A stretch of DNA of 64,000 nucleotides from Kitagawia praeruptora (Eukaryota; Streptophyta; Magnoliopsida; Apiales; Apiaceae), in NCBI GenBank assembly GCA_037693485.1, contig CM075351.1:156988501-157052500 (forward strand), read 5' to 3'. The notes below the pieces were generated by a model. It made no database searches. It saw only the letters and a program-made list of their open reading frames with translations, and was not told the origin of the DNA. This document shows positions 23,492 to 33,794 of this stretch, one piece after another; position 1 is the first letter of the stretch; each line of letters begins with the position of its first letter. A program made the translations under genes and the position numbers.

Positions 23492-24320
23492 ATGGGTAGA
23501 GTAGGAGGTGATAAAGGCAAGGGAAAGAAGAAGGCAAGTGCTGCAAATACGAGTCGGCGTAGAAGAACAAGAACTAGCGGTCGTTTGAGGGACGAACCCG
23601 AAGAGGAGGATGGCGAAGAAGAGCAGCCATCCAATGTTAATGAAGATGTAGATGAGGAAGAGCGGAGGCTGTTGGTTGTGCAGCAAGAAGAGGCACAGCG
23701 AGCTCGAATAATAGCTACCCCAATTCGATGTACACATTCAATCGAAATTTGGGGAAATCATCCGCCAACCCCTCATCCCATAAGTATATCGGAAGGACAG
23801 TAAGTTTCCTCTCTAAACCAAGCATTACGATATTTTAACTACCTCCAAATTTTGTGAGTCATAAGTAAAATAGTAGTAGTAAAATAATTTGGTTACATAA
23901 TGTGAGTCATAAGTAAAATAGTAGTAGTAGTAATGTGATTTAGGTGTAGTACATAGACCCCTGTAATTTGAAAAATATCAAATACATTCTTAATGTTTAA
24001 GTTGATGGTTCAAACAGGCCTTTCTAGTTAGTTTTTTCTAATTAACTATATTTAGAAATATTTTTGGAATTTGAAAAAAAACTTGAAATTGCTAGTTTTA
24101 TAGTTTTGGCCTTATTCTCATCACTTAATTCATCATTGTTATTGTTTATTGTAGTATCAAGCATCCGGTGGCTAAAAAAACGATCTTACAAATCATGAGA
24201 TGAACGTGGCCACGTGGTTTGTTTACCTATATGGATATTGTGGCTGGGAACCTAAAATGGATTACGGATGTGATAACCGAATTCAATGTAAGTCAAATAC
24301 TATCTTATTTTCTTTTCGAT
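23492..24320 (+). CDS. Basic/acidic small protein, possible second CACTA gene
   Basis: The ATG at 23492 opens a frame with a Lys/Arg-rich start (MGRVGGDKGKGKKKASAANT, then SRRRRTRTSGR) and an acidic stretch (DEPEEEDGEEEQ). A strong donor GTAAGT lies at 23800 after the codons for ISEG. A possible next exon starts after TTGTAG at about 24153 and reads IKHPVAKKTILQIM, but it meets TGA at 24200. A charged, low-complexity N-terminus of this kind is common in the second (TNPA-like, Ptta/En/Spm) gene of CACTA elements, which would fit its place right of the TNP2 remnant. I see no diagnostic domain, so the assignment is a guess. The last part of the interval (24219-24320) is open in another frame. 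Confidence 0.35.
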
Positions 24321-24604
24321 TTAGTAAAAAGTTTAGATAATAGTAATATGTATATATATATATATACATACATATATATATATATATACATATATGGTAG
24401 AGTTAAAATTCAAATTAGGAAATGGGTTTGTAAATTTGTGTGTATAAGTGTATGTATAGGTTAATATTTAAGGATTTATGGTAGAGTTTTAGAAAAGGAG
24501 ATGGATTTGGGAGAGGTTTAGAATTGATATTGGGTTAGAATTAGGAATTAGAGGTTGGGGTTATAATAATAAGAAGAGAGGTATGAGATTTTTGTGTTTT
24601 AAGA
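24321..24604. other. AT/TA-rich non-coding stretch
   Basis: It contains a (TATA/TACATA) tract at 24352-24395 and purine-rich sequence. No gene is visible. Confidence 0.4.
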
Positions 24605-24905
24605 ACACAATTTTACATGTAATAGATGGCTCGGACAGACCCGGCGCCGCGGCCTTGAACATGTTCTGCTGATTTTTTTCTTTTTTTTTTTATACAACAC
24701 TCGTTACAAACGGTACCTGGACAGGAGAGTTCCACGCTGCAGCCTGGTCCTTGGCGCCACAGCCTTGAGCACATTCTGTTGACAGCTTTTAATTTTTTTT
24801 TCTTCACCACTCGCCAACTGGACAGATGGATATTGGCGCTGCGGCCTTGAAACTGGCGTTGCGGCCTGGGACTGAATCTGTTGACAGTTGCAAAATTTGT
24901 GTTTT
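24605..24905 (-). repeat. Three GC-rich degenerate copies, Athila 3' region
   Basis: The motif GGCGC(C/T)GCGGCCTTGA, followed by a TTCTG(C/T)TGA word, appears at about 24640, 24753 and 24833 on the plus strand, with poly-T runs between. It stands out from the surrounding AT-rich DNA. The function is not known. Confidence 0.5.
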
Positions 24906-25013
24906 TTTTTTAATAAAAGTAATACTAAACCTACTAAAGTATACAATCAAATTTTGGGTTGCCTCCCAAAAAGCGCTCGTTTAATGTCATTAGCATGACA
25001 TTTTTCCAAAAAT

Positions 25014-25963
25014 TCACGTAGTCGCCAAAATGGAGGAAACCTTCTCGCGTCGAAACGAACCTCCATAATAGTGCTTTAACCGTTGTCCATTCACTTTGAA
25101 AGAATGATCCGGTGATGTTTCATAAATTTCAATAGCTCCATGTGGATACATCGTCTTGAGTTTTCCCGGAAAAAGTTTGAGGCGAGAATTAAATAGCAAC
25201 ACTTGTTGACCCAGTACAAATGCCTTGAGAGTCAACCTTTTCTCATGCCACCTCTTGACCTTCTCCTTATAAGCTTGCTCACGAAATTCCTCAAGTACAT
25301 TCAATTGAAGCAACCATTTTTCACCCGCAGCCTTGATATCCAAGTTCAATTTCCTCAACGCCCAATAAGCTTTATGTTCTTATTCTGCAGGCAAATGACA
25401 TGCTTTCCCATAAACCAACTGAAACGGAGACATACCTAGAGGAGTCTTGTAGGCAGTTCTGTACGCCCACACCGCTTCATCTAACTTCAAAGACCAATCC
25501 TTACGAGACGGATTCACCACTTTCTCCAGAATTCTTTGGATCTCTCTGTTAGAAACTTCTGCTTGACCATTAGTTTGAGGGTGGTATGCAGTGGCAACAT
25601 GATGCATCACATTATACTTTGCCATTAACATAGTAAACTGACGATTATAGAAGTGTGTCCCCTCATCACTGATTATAGCACGTGATGTCCCGAAACGCGT
25701 GAAAATTTGCTTATGCAAGAAATTGAATACCACCTTAGCATCATTGGTCGGCAATGCCTTAACCTCGACCCATTTAGACACGTAATCCACAGCTAGCAAG
25801 ATGTACTGATTATTGCATGAAGAAACAAAAGGTCCCATGAAGTCAATTCCCCAAACATCAAATATCTCCACCTCAAGAAGCATGTTAAGAGGTATCTTGT
25901 TGCTTCGAGATATATTGCCAACCCTTTGACATCGATCACAACTCATCACAAACCGATGAGCAT
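25014..25963 (-). pseudogene. Athila integrase, damaged 3' end
   Basis: It starts in the zinc-finger end of integrase (MSCDRCQRVGN) and continues with the catalytic core: WGIDFMGPF (first Asp), IISDEGTHFYNRQF (second Asp), and HPQTNGQAEVSNREIQRILE (the Glu). It continues past KTPLGMSPFQLVYGK to LPAE, then a stop. The C-terminal part resumes at 25358 (LNLDIKAAGEKWLLQLN, LLFNSRLKLFPGKLK, FKVNGQRLKHYYGG). It has lost a few residues near QAYKEKVK and a segment after FPGKLK that in relatives contains a WSGPF motif. The upstream half of the HHCC finger and RNase H lie beyond the insertion at 25964-30883. Confidence 0.88.
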
Positions 25964-26272
25964 TGTGACAGCCCCAAATCCGGGGTCATAAATCTGGGCC
26001 ATCACGGACCAATTTCCATTCAATATCAATATCCCTTGGGGTTTTTTTTTAACAATTAATACCTATGCAATTGACCCCGCAATAATACACACACACACCA
26101 GTCATATGCTCAGAGAACAACATTTACCATAATAAAAGTTTAGAGTTGAAAGTTAAAAGAGTTATTACAAACCAGGATCATACTTAAGTACATTGTTGAA
26201 TAACACTTCGACATGAAGCGTTTCAACAACCAAAAGTTTATTATATGTCTTCATACTTAATTATACATAAGC
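25964..26272 (-). repeat. 3' LTR remnant (last ~309 bp)
   Basis: Nearly identical to 27395-27706. The copies diverge abruptly after ATTATACATAAGC. This is the distal end of the LTR on the minus strand and the right border of the internal deletion. A CA-repeat length difference and a few single-base changes separate the copies. Confidence 0.88.
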
Positions 26273-27199
26273 TCTGATAACGTCTCTGATCTGCACTACC
26301 ATAGTGGTGACTACATCAACTGTCTGAGCCCTCCATACTGGATCCCCTCTGTCTCCCAACATCCTCCTAATATCACCGAGTGCCCGTAGCTCGATACTAA
26401 CTATGCCCAAAGACAACCCATCTGGTATCACACCTCCTCCTCCTCTCGCTCTGTCTAACCTCTGCACAAGTGTATCTATAGTCCGACGGGACTCCTCCAA
26501 CTGTCCCTGTAGGACAAAGTACTCTGACAAGAGAATAGCTGGCAACTGACCAGCTGGAAATATAGGTGCCTCCTGAGGTGGCATAGCAACTGGGGGAGGT
26601 ACATCTACAAGTGGAGGTGCATCTACTGGTGGAGGTGGTGGTGGTGCAAATGGTGGGGATGGAGGAACTGGCTCCGTGTCCGCATCCTCGGAAGGGTCAT
26701 CCTCCAACTCATCCTCTGACAAGATAAAGTGTCCCGCTGGAGTGAACTGCTCAACTGGGTCCTCAAAAGGGTCAGGGCTAGGTAGAAGAGATGGAATAGG
26801 TGAGGGCACTGGATCAGGTATAACAGGGGTAGGAATCACATGAATGTCAGTCCACTCGATCTCCTCCTCCTCCTCCTCAGCTATGACTGACAACCTAGGC
26901 CTCTTACGCAAAGGCCTCTCCTCCTCGGGGATCTCCTCCCTCACTCTAGAAGGACCTGCCTCGTCAGATCCTGAAGAAGGTCTACCAATGTATGGCACTA
27001 TCGCTACGGCATCCCTCTGCCTGCGCTCCTCAGCCTCCTCTCTCAGTCTCTGCTCATGTCTCTCTAGGGCCGCTGCACGAACCCTCCTCCGGAGGTCAGC
27101 AATAGCATAATCTGGTACCTCTACTCCTATTAACTGCAGGTCTACAATCTCCCGCTCGGACAATCCTAGCCACTGAGGATCTCGACTCGGCTCACCCAT
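26261..27199 (-). pseudogene. Gag-position ORF of truncated retroelement, 312 aa
   Basis: The first ATG lies 180 bp after the PBS, where gag is expected. The protein has an Arg/Glu-rich helix (residues about 35-65), a Glu run (EEEEEEIEW), a long Pro-rich and acidic middle (PSPPFAPPPPPPVDAPP) and a coiled-coil-like segment near residues 225-250 (QGQLEESRRTIDTLVQRLDR). No CCHC zinc knuckle is left. The last three codons (Y V stop) come from the LTR remnant: the frame crosses the deletion junction at about 26272, so the stop is not its own. It is probably an N-terminal gag part of a plant Ty3/gypsy element. The family is not recognised with certainty. Confidence 0.6.
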
Positions 27200-27379
27200 C
27201 TCCGCTCCCTATAATAAAACATAAAATTCTATTAGTAACAGTCTATAAAATTATAATATATACTTAAAATAAATACTACCTGCAATATACCACCCCTGAA
27301 CTTGATGGAAGCTCACAATTTATATTATAACTGATACATTTATTATTATCACTCTTGTTCCTGAGCATTATGACTCTCA

Positions 27380-27391
27380 GCTCTGATACCA
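27380..27391 (-). other. Primer binding site, initiator Met tRNA type
   Basis: TGGTATCAGAGC on the minus strand, four bases after the 5' LTR end, is complementary to the 3' end of plant initiator methionine tRNA. It fixes the element's orientation. Confidence 0.88.
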
Positions 27392-27394
27392 AAC

Positions 27395-30300
27395 AGTGAC
27401 AGCCCCAAATCCGGGGTCATAAATCTGGGCCATCACGGACCAATTTCCATTCAATATCAATATCCCTTGGGTTTTTTTTTAACAATTAATACCTATGCAA
27501 TTGACCCCGCAATAATACACACACACACACCAGTCATATGCTCAGAGAACAACATTTACCATAATAAAAGTTTAGAGTTGAAAGTTAAAAGAGTTATTAC
27601 AAACCAGGATCATACTTAAGTACATTGTTGAATAACACTTCGACATGAAGCGTTTCAACAACCAAAAGTTTATTACATGTCTTCATACTTAATTATACAT
27701 AAGCCCTCAGAACCCGTCTACCTCATCACTACCTCCGGAATCGATGCTAACGTGCTCTCAGAAGGTCGCCTTCCCCCTACTCTCTTGCGGGGCGTTCTGC
27801 GTAGTATCGGCATACCTAGCTGTATATAGATAAGTAGCAAGAGTGAGCTATAATAGCTCAGCAAGATAATATTGTAAACTAGAATTTAAAATGTAACCAA
27901 GTATACATATATATATACATATGTAAGCGGTAACCAATTATAAACTTTAAGGAAGAATAAAACTCTTATTTAATAATACATCATCCACTTACTATTATAA
28001 GAAAGAAATCTAGGATAATATAGTATCAGTTTCTCTTCTTAAATAATATAACAATCAATATACCCTTTCAGTGTAATATTTCAAGATAATATGAATACTT
28101 GAATAAATCTCTCACTATCATCTTCTCATTTCCTTCTTATGCAACAATTTTATAAATTAATATAAAATCAGTTTCTCTTCATCTATAACAATAATTCCAT
28201 CGTTTCATATCATTTTCCCTTTTCAGTATACCAATCTGACTTTATCATTGATTCTTTATTCAAATATTTTGGGGGTTTTCACTGTTGCCGAATACGTGAG
28301 GCACGATGATCAGTCGTCCTCCGTACCCGTCCCTTTTCACTACCGGTAGAAGGAATGAAGGCCACCTGCTAACATCATCCCTGGAGGAAGGCCACCTGCT
28401 AACATCCTCCCTGGAGGAAGGCCACCTGCTAACATCCTCCCTTGACATCTTCGTGCCGAATCATGAATGTTAGACTATGTCGCACACAGCCCTGACACAG
28501 CCTCTTATGCAAGTTTGTTACTAATCCCCCTTTTTATAAAATCATTATTCAATTTATCAACACCATTTCACATTTCCATTCCCGTATATCATTTCCATCT
28601 CGCACATTATTTCTATAAAATATATATATATAACATAACACTTTGATTATGATTCAGATATCTCTTTTATATTTAAGAATTCAAATATGCTTTTATATTC
28701 ATAAAACATTCCGTCTATTTTAAGAGTAGTAAATAATAATCAAATAATATTTATTCAACCACTAACACTAAAAAGAATATTTTTAATATAGTATTATAAA
28801 CCATATAACCCTAGATAACAACTGATACCATTCTCTTTCATATCTCTTTTACCATAGAGCATATTCGTTCCATTCGTAATCATCTCTATATTCATATTTC
28901 ACAAATCATATCCATCTCTCTTTAATTTCCCAAAATCAAGGAAATATATTCTTTGCAATATAGTAATAATAGCATCACATATATGTATATACATTCCATG
29001 ATATCATTATTATTCCGAAGATAAATAATTTTCAAAGTAGGGATAGAAAGATCTTGCCTCGGTTTCTGTATCCTGACAGTATGGCTGGTCCCTCTTTCGG
29101 AGTTTCTATAAACACAAAAGGACCGTCGTTAGAATACCACATCTCTTACTCACTACACTCTTGTATAACAGTACTCTTGACACTTTAATATATGTTTAAC
29201 GTATCACTATTACCCCAAAGGTTCAAGGACTTCACCATTTATAAATTCAATTGAAGTTTCAGGGGTTTTCACCATTTCCCCTAACGACCACACTTAACTG
29301 TAAAAATTCTCAGAAAATATGAATTTCGAATTATAATGCAAGGTCAACTGTCAAGGGTCCTCTGACCACCCTACTACACTATCCCAAAATTTCGTGGCTT
29401 ATAAAAATGTCTAAGTATGGTAACGTTAACCTCAAAGTTGATACAATTACGTTTTCTTGGTTTCCGAACGTCTTTCAATAAAACTGACTTTTCTCCTAAA
29501 CCGTTCATCAGATTTTAACGCACCTTATATCAAAACGATCTATGAACTAAGATCTATCATTTCATTGTCAATTGGTAACCTAGAAAGTAGGGTACGTCCG
29601 GGTACAGGGGTCCAAAACAGGGCAATTTACATCCTAACAAAAATCGGGCATTATAACGGCTATAATTTCATACTTTCCATAAATCCAACTCCTCCAACTC
29701 AATCATCAAACAAAATAATCATCACCTACACCATGTTGTCTTCATTACCATCCATGGTTACAATCCCAAACACTTCCATATTCAACTCAAACCACTTACA
29801 AACACATAAATCACCATAATCTTAACATTTATACCACTTATCCACTACTTACATCAATATCCATCATAAATAAACAAGGACAAGAGTGATTATACCTTCT
29901 TGAAGCTTTAAAGATCCTTAATAAACCTTGATATATCCTTAAACCACCTTATCTTAGCTTGAAACAACTAAAAGAACCATGAAAATCAAGTTAGTTTCTT
30001 AGAAATTACTATTCATCACTATTCACCATCAACTTCAATGATTTTATTACCTTGCTAAATGATGATGGATGGCTATGAAACTTTGTGCTAGTCTTAATCT
30101 ATCCTCCAAGATGCTCCATGATTTTTCTCTTGATTTGTAATTGATTTTTGCTAGGGTTTTATTTTTATTTTTCTCTTTTTTTCTTGGTGTGGCCGAATGT
30201 GTTAAACAAGAAGGGGGAGAGAGTTTTGCTTGGTTTTTGCTCTTATCTCATCTAATTACTTACTAATCTAGAGTATCTTGGAAGCTTGGCAAGATATTTA

Positions 30301-30883
30301 GATAATTTACCATGTTAAAAGACTAATTTACCCTTAAAACTAATTAGTGGAAAGTGATGTAATCATTGATGATCTCATAATTCCTTTTTGGTTTTCTTAA
30401 GTATAATGTTACTAATTCTTGTGAATGATAATGTGGGATGTATCCTTGTTATTTTACTAATCTTGGTTGCTTAATCTCCATATTCGTCTAATTGTGGTTC
30501 GTTTCGAATGTACCTCATTATCTCAGTGGTTTTTTTGAAATCATTTACGAATCCAATTTCCCTTGGTATTCTCTTAACTTAATAATCCTTTGGTTTAACC
30601 TAAATTCACTAATCCCTCAATATATAATTCTTATAATATTTCCATGCTCCTTAATGTCCAATAGAAACTTATTTGAAATCAAAATCTTAAAAATCCATGT
30701 TCAGGAATTTCTGGAATCTATCGTCATTTCGAGTCACTTATTTTCAATATACAACACCAATATGGTTTCTGTTTATTCATTCTCCGTTTCCATTATGGAG
30801 TACTCATATACTATTTTTCTAAATTCTCGAAATTTACTATTCATGTGACCACTGTAGCATTACCAAAGTTAGGGTTATTACAA
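27395..30883 (-). repeat. 5' LTR (about 3.5 kb) of the truncated element
   Basis: On the minus strand it starts TGTAATAACCCTAACTTTGG and ends GGGGCTGTCACT, where the remnant copy ends CACA. It is long and non-coding. It contains a 30-bp tandem repeat at 28351-28440. Open frames at 29457 and 30492 lie wholly inside it and are not treated as genes. Confidence 0.82.
28351..28440 (+). repeat. 30-bp minisatellite, three copies
   Basis: The unit starting CTGGAGGAAGGCCACCTGCT is exact at 28381-28410 and 28411-28440, and degenerate at 28351-28380. It lies inside the LTR. There are no spacers, so it is not a CRISPR array. Confidence 0.88.
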
Positions 30884-32164
30884 GCATCCTTAAACAAAGT
30901 AGGCCAATAGAAACCTGCTTGTAGTACACGAGCTGCTGTCTTTTCTCCACCATAATTGCGACCATAAACTATGGAGTGGAAATCTCGCAACACACTCTCC
31001 GTCTCACTATATGGAATACATCGTCTGATCATCTGGTCTGCTCCTTGTCTAAACAGAAATGGCTCATCCCAACGGTACCACTTCGCATCATGTAGAAAAT
31101 TCTTCTTTTGAGCACTCCTTCTCCGTAGTGGTGTAGTTAAGCTGTGCATCATTGAGAGTTTTACTAGCATAGTAAACCACATGAAAAACTTTATCCTTTC
31201 TTTGCCCAAGCACAGCTCCAACAACATAGTCACTAGCATCACATATTAGCTCGAAAGGTTCCTCCCAATTAGGTGCGGTAATGACAGGTGTAGTAGTCAA
31301 CTTCCTTTTCTAGAGCTCAAAAGTTGCAAGGCACTCATCATCAAACTTGAAAGGAACATCCTTCTCCAACAAGTTACACAAAGGTTTAGAGATTTTTGAG
31401 AAGTCTTGAATGAATCGCCGATAGAACCCCGCATGACCAAGAAAACTGCGAATTCCTTTAACAGAGATAGGAGGAGAAAGATTCTCAATAGTCTCCACCT
31501 TAGCCTTATCCACTTCAAGCCCCTTGCTAGATACCTTGTGCCTAAGAATGATACCCTCTTGCACCATAAAGTGACACTTTTCCCAGTTAAGTACCAAATT
31601 GGTCTCCACACAACGCTTCAATACCAAGCTGAGATTATGCAAGCACTCATCATACGAAGTACCAAAAATAGAAAAGTCATCCATGAAAACTTCCACATTC
31701 GTGCCAATCATATATGAGAAAATAACCATCACGCATCTTTGAAAAGTGGCAGGAGCACCACAAAGTCCGAAAGAAACTCGACGAAAAGCAAAAGTGCCAA
31801 AAGGACATGTGAATGTGGTCTTCTCTTGATCTTCCGGAGCAATGCAAATCTGATTGTAGCCCGAATAGCCATCAAGTAAACAGTAATACTCGTGTCCCGC
31901 CAACCTGTCTAACATATGATCAATGAATGGAAGAGGAAAGTGGTCTTTTCTCGTGGCTTTGTTGAGCTTCCGATAGTCCATGCAAACTCTCCACCCCGTG
32001 ACTGTCCGAGTAGGGATGAGCTCGTTCTTCTCATTAACAACAACTGTCATGCCTCCTTTCTTTGGCACACATTGAACCAGACTCACCCAAGAACTGTCTG
32101 AGATAGGATAGATAATACCCGCATCTAACCACTTTAGAATTTCTTTCTTCATCACCTCTTTCAT
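30884..32164 (-). pseudogene. Athila reverse transcriptase and RNase H, internally deleted
   Basis: 32164-31310 is a reverse transcriptase: WRVCMDYRKLNKATRKDHFP, LDGYSGYNQI, FAFRRVSFGLCGAPATFQRC and the catalytic VFMDDFSIFG box, then the connection motif GFYRRFIQDFSKISKPL. A stop follows. RNase H starts at 31300 (FELICDASDYVVGAVLGQ, YYASKTLNDAQLNYTTTEKE) but is cut after TTEKE. About 150 residues that normally follow are gone, and the frame shifts near 31110 into the integrase N-terminus (KKNFLHDAKWYRWDEPFLF, RVLQAGFYWPTLFKDA), where the nested element begins. Confidence 0.88.
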
Positions 32165-32176
32165 AATAGGATTGAG

Positions 32177-33298
32177 TCATCGCTGATGTTCAACAGTAGG
32201 CTTAGCTCCTTCCTCTAGCAGAATTTTGTGCATATAATAAGAATGGCTGATTCCTTTGATATCTGCTATGGTCCAACCAATTGCTGACTTGAACTCCCTC
32301 AGAATTCGCAAGAGCTTTTCTTCCGCACTAGCTGACAAGTTAGAAGCAATAATAACAGATAATGTAGATGCATCACCAAGAAAAGCATACCTCAAGTGCT
32401 CAGGTAGTGGTTTGAGTTCAAGTATAGGAGATTCCTCAATAGATGGTTTCAGACGCCCCTCAGAATTTTTCAGCTCTACTAACCCAAGAGATTCAAAAGG
32501 TAAGTCAAATCTCCTTTTCCAAGGAGCTGAATTTAGCTGCTGAAGTTGCTCGGCTATTTCCTCATCTTCAAAATCAGAATCCCCCACTAAAACTTTCTCC
32601 AATGAATCTAATTTTAGTAATTTCTCAATCTCCATCGAAACTACAGAATCAACAAAATCCACCTTCAAGCATTCTTCTTCATCTGAGGGAAATTTCATTG
32701 CATTGGACACATTAAAAGTGACATTCTGGTCTTGCACCCTCATGGTGAGTTCCCCTTTCTGCACATCGATCAAGGTTCTTCCCGTAGCCAAGAACGGTCT
32801 TCCAAAAATTATGGGAATCTTCTTATCTTCCTCAAAATCCAAGATAACAAAATCAACAGGAAATATAAGTTTATCAACTTTCACCAAAACATCCTCCACT
32901 ACGCCTATAGGATATGTAACTGATCGATCAGCCAACTGCAAAGAGATGTTGGTAGGCTTCGGCTCCGGTAGACCAAGTTGCATATAAACTGACAAGGGCA
33001 TGAGATTTATTCTAGCCCCCAAGTCACATAAGCACTTGCTGAATGAAAGGTTGCCAATAGTGCATGGAATAGTGAAACTTCCCGGATCTTTAAGTTTTGG
33101 AGGCAATTTATGTTGCAGCACAGCACTGCACTCTTCCGTTAGAGTAACGATCTCTAATTCCTCGAGCTTCAACTTACGAGAGAGAATACCCTTCATGAAC
33201 TTGGCATAGCTCGGCATCTGTTCAAGAGCTTCCGCAAAAGGAATGTTGATCTGTAGCTTCTTGAACACCTCTAAGAACTTAGAAAACTTCTTATCCAA
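32177..33298 (-). pseudogene. Athila protease region
   Basis: The open frame of 373 codons contains the Athila-type aspartic protease: CTIGNLSFSKCLCDLGARIN with active-site DLGA (usual DLGASINLMP; here Arg replaces Ser), and FPVDFVILDFEEDKKIPIIF then GRPFL. The end, FKSAIGWTIADIKGISHSYY, is the conserved lead into reverse transcriptase. A TGA right after the HQR codons (at 32177) separates it from RT, where relatives read through a continuous gag-pol frame. Confidence 0.85.
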
Positions 33299-33317
33299 AT
33301 TCTACTTTTGGAGTCTT

Positions 33318-33789
33318 CTAGGATAGGGAGGAGGAGGATAGATCTGAGTATTCTTTGTGAGAAGCTTTTACAATAGGTTCCTTGCTCTTTTCTACTTCAC
33401 CATCTAGCTCATCAGCTACCAAGTCAGAATTCTTAATTTCAGGCACTGTAGATTTTTCAACTTGCTGATTCTGCAATTCTTCATCTTCTTTAGCGGCTGA
33501 TTTAGGATCTGATGTAACCTTCCCCGATCTCAAAGTCACAGCTTTCACCTGTTCTTTGCCATCCCTCCTGCCAGGATTAGTCTCTATATCACTAGGAAGA
33601 GTTCCTTGTTGCCTACTAAGTAAAGCACTTGTAAGCTGTCCCATCTGGTTCTCCAAGGTCTTGCAGAGCAACTGCCTGGCTTTTAACCATCATCCTCAAC
33701 TCATCTATCTCTAATTTTTCATTAGAAGTCCCGAATATGCATATTAGGATCCTCCGTAGAAGCACCCCCAAACTGAACCGAATTCTATA
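33318..33789 (-). pseudogene. Athila gag, 3' part after the nested element
   Basis: The first codons after the insertion continue the gag frame: a TAG, then NSVQFGGASTEDPNMHIRDF and a stop. The middle of gag, with its zinc knuckle, is deleted. The frame then resumes as SNEKLEIDELRMMVKSQAVA and, shifted, LENQMGQLTSALLSRQQGTL and VKAVTLRSGK, typical of the Athila gag C-terminus. The 5' part of gag is at 49050-49300. Confidence 0.82.
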
Positions 33790-33794
33790 CCATC

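Larger units (their letters stand above)
25964..30883 (-). mobile_element. Truncated LTR retrotransposon inside Athila pol
   Basis: The element begins TGTGACAGCCCCAAATCC and ends GGGTTATTACA (plus strand). It is flanked by AGCAT at 25959-25963 and 30884-30888. Removal of the element and one AGCAT rejoins the host codons LFKDA and HRFVMSCDRC. On the minus strand it has a full 5' LTR (30883-27395), PBS (27391-27380), one ORF (27199-26261) and then only the last 309 bp of a 3' LTR (26272-25964). Everything between the ORF's 3' part and that LTR tail is deleted. Confidence 0.88.

Noticed and set aside
26844..27110. Plus-strand Ser-rich ORF
   Set aside because: Antisense shadow of the gag-position ORF on the minus strand.
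27380..27391. tRNA-like 12-mers here and at 38621, 49391 and 52418
   Set aside because: They are primer binding sites complementary to tRNA 3' ends next to LTRs, not tRNA genes. No cloverleaf surrounds them.
28351..28440. Regular 30-bp repeats that look CRISPR-like
   Set aside because: The units are directly adjacent without spacers and lie in a plant retroelement LTR; it is a minisatellite.
29457..30848. Plus-strand ORFs of about 120 codons inside the nested LTR
   Set aside because: No homology-like features, alternative starts only, and lying in a long LTR. Treated as chance.
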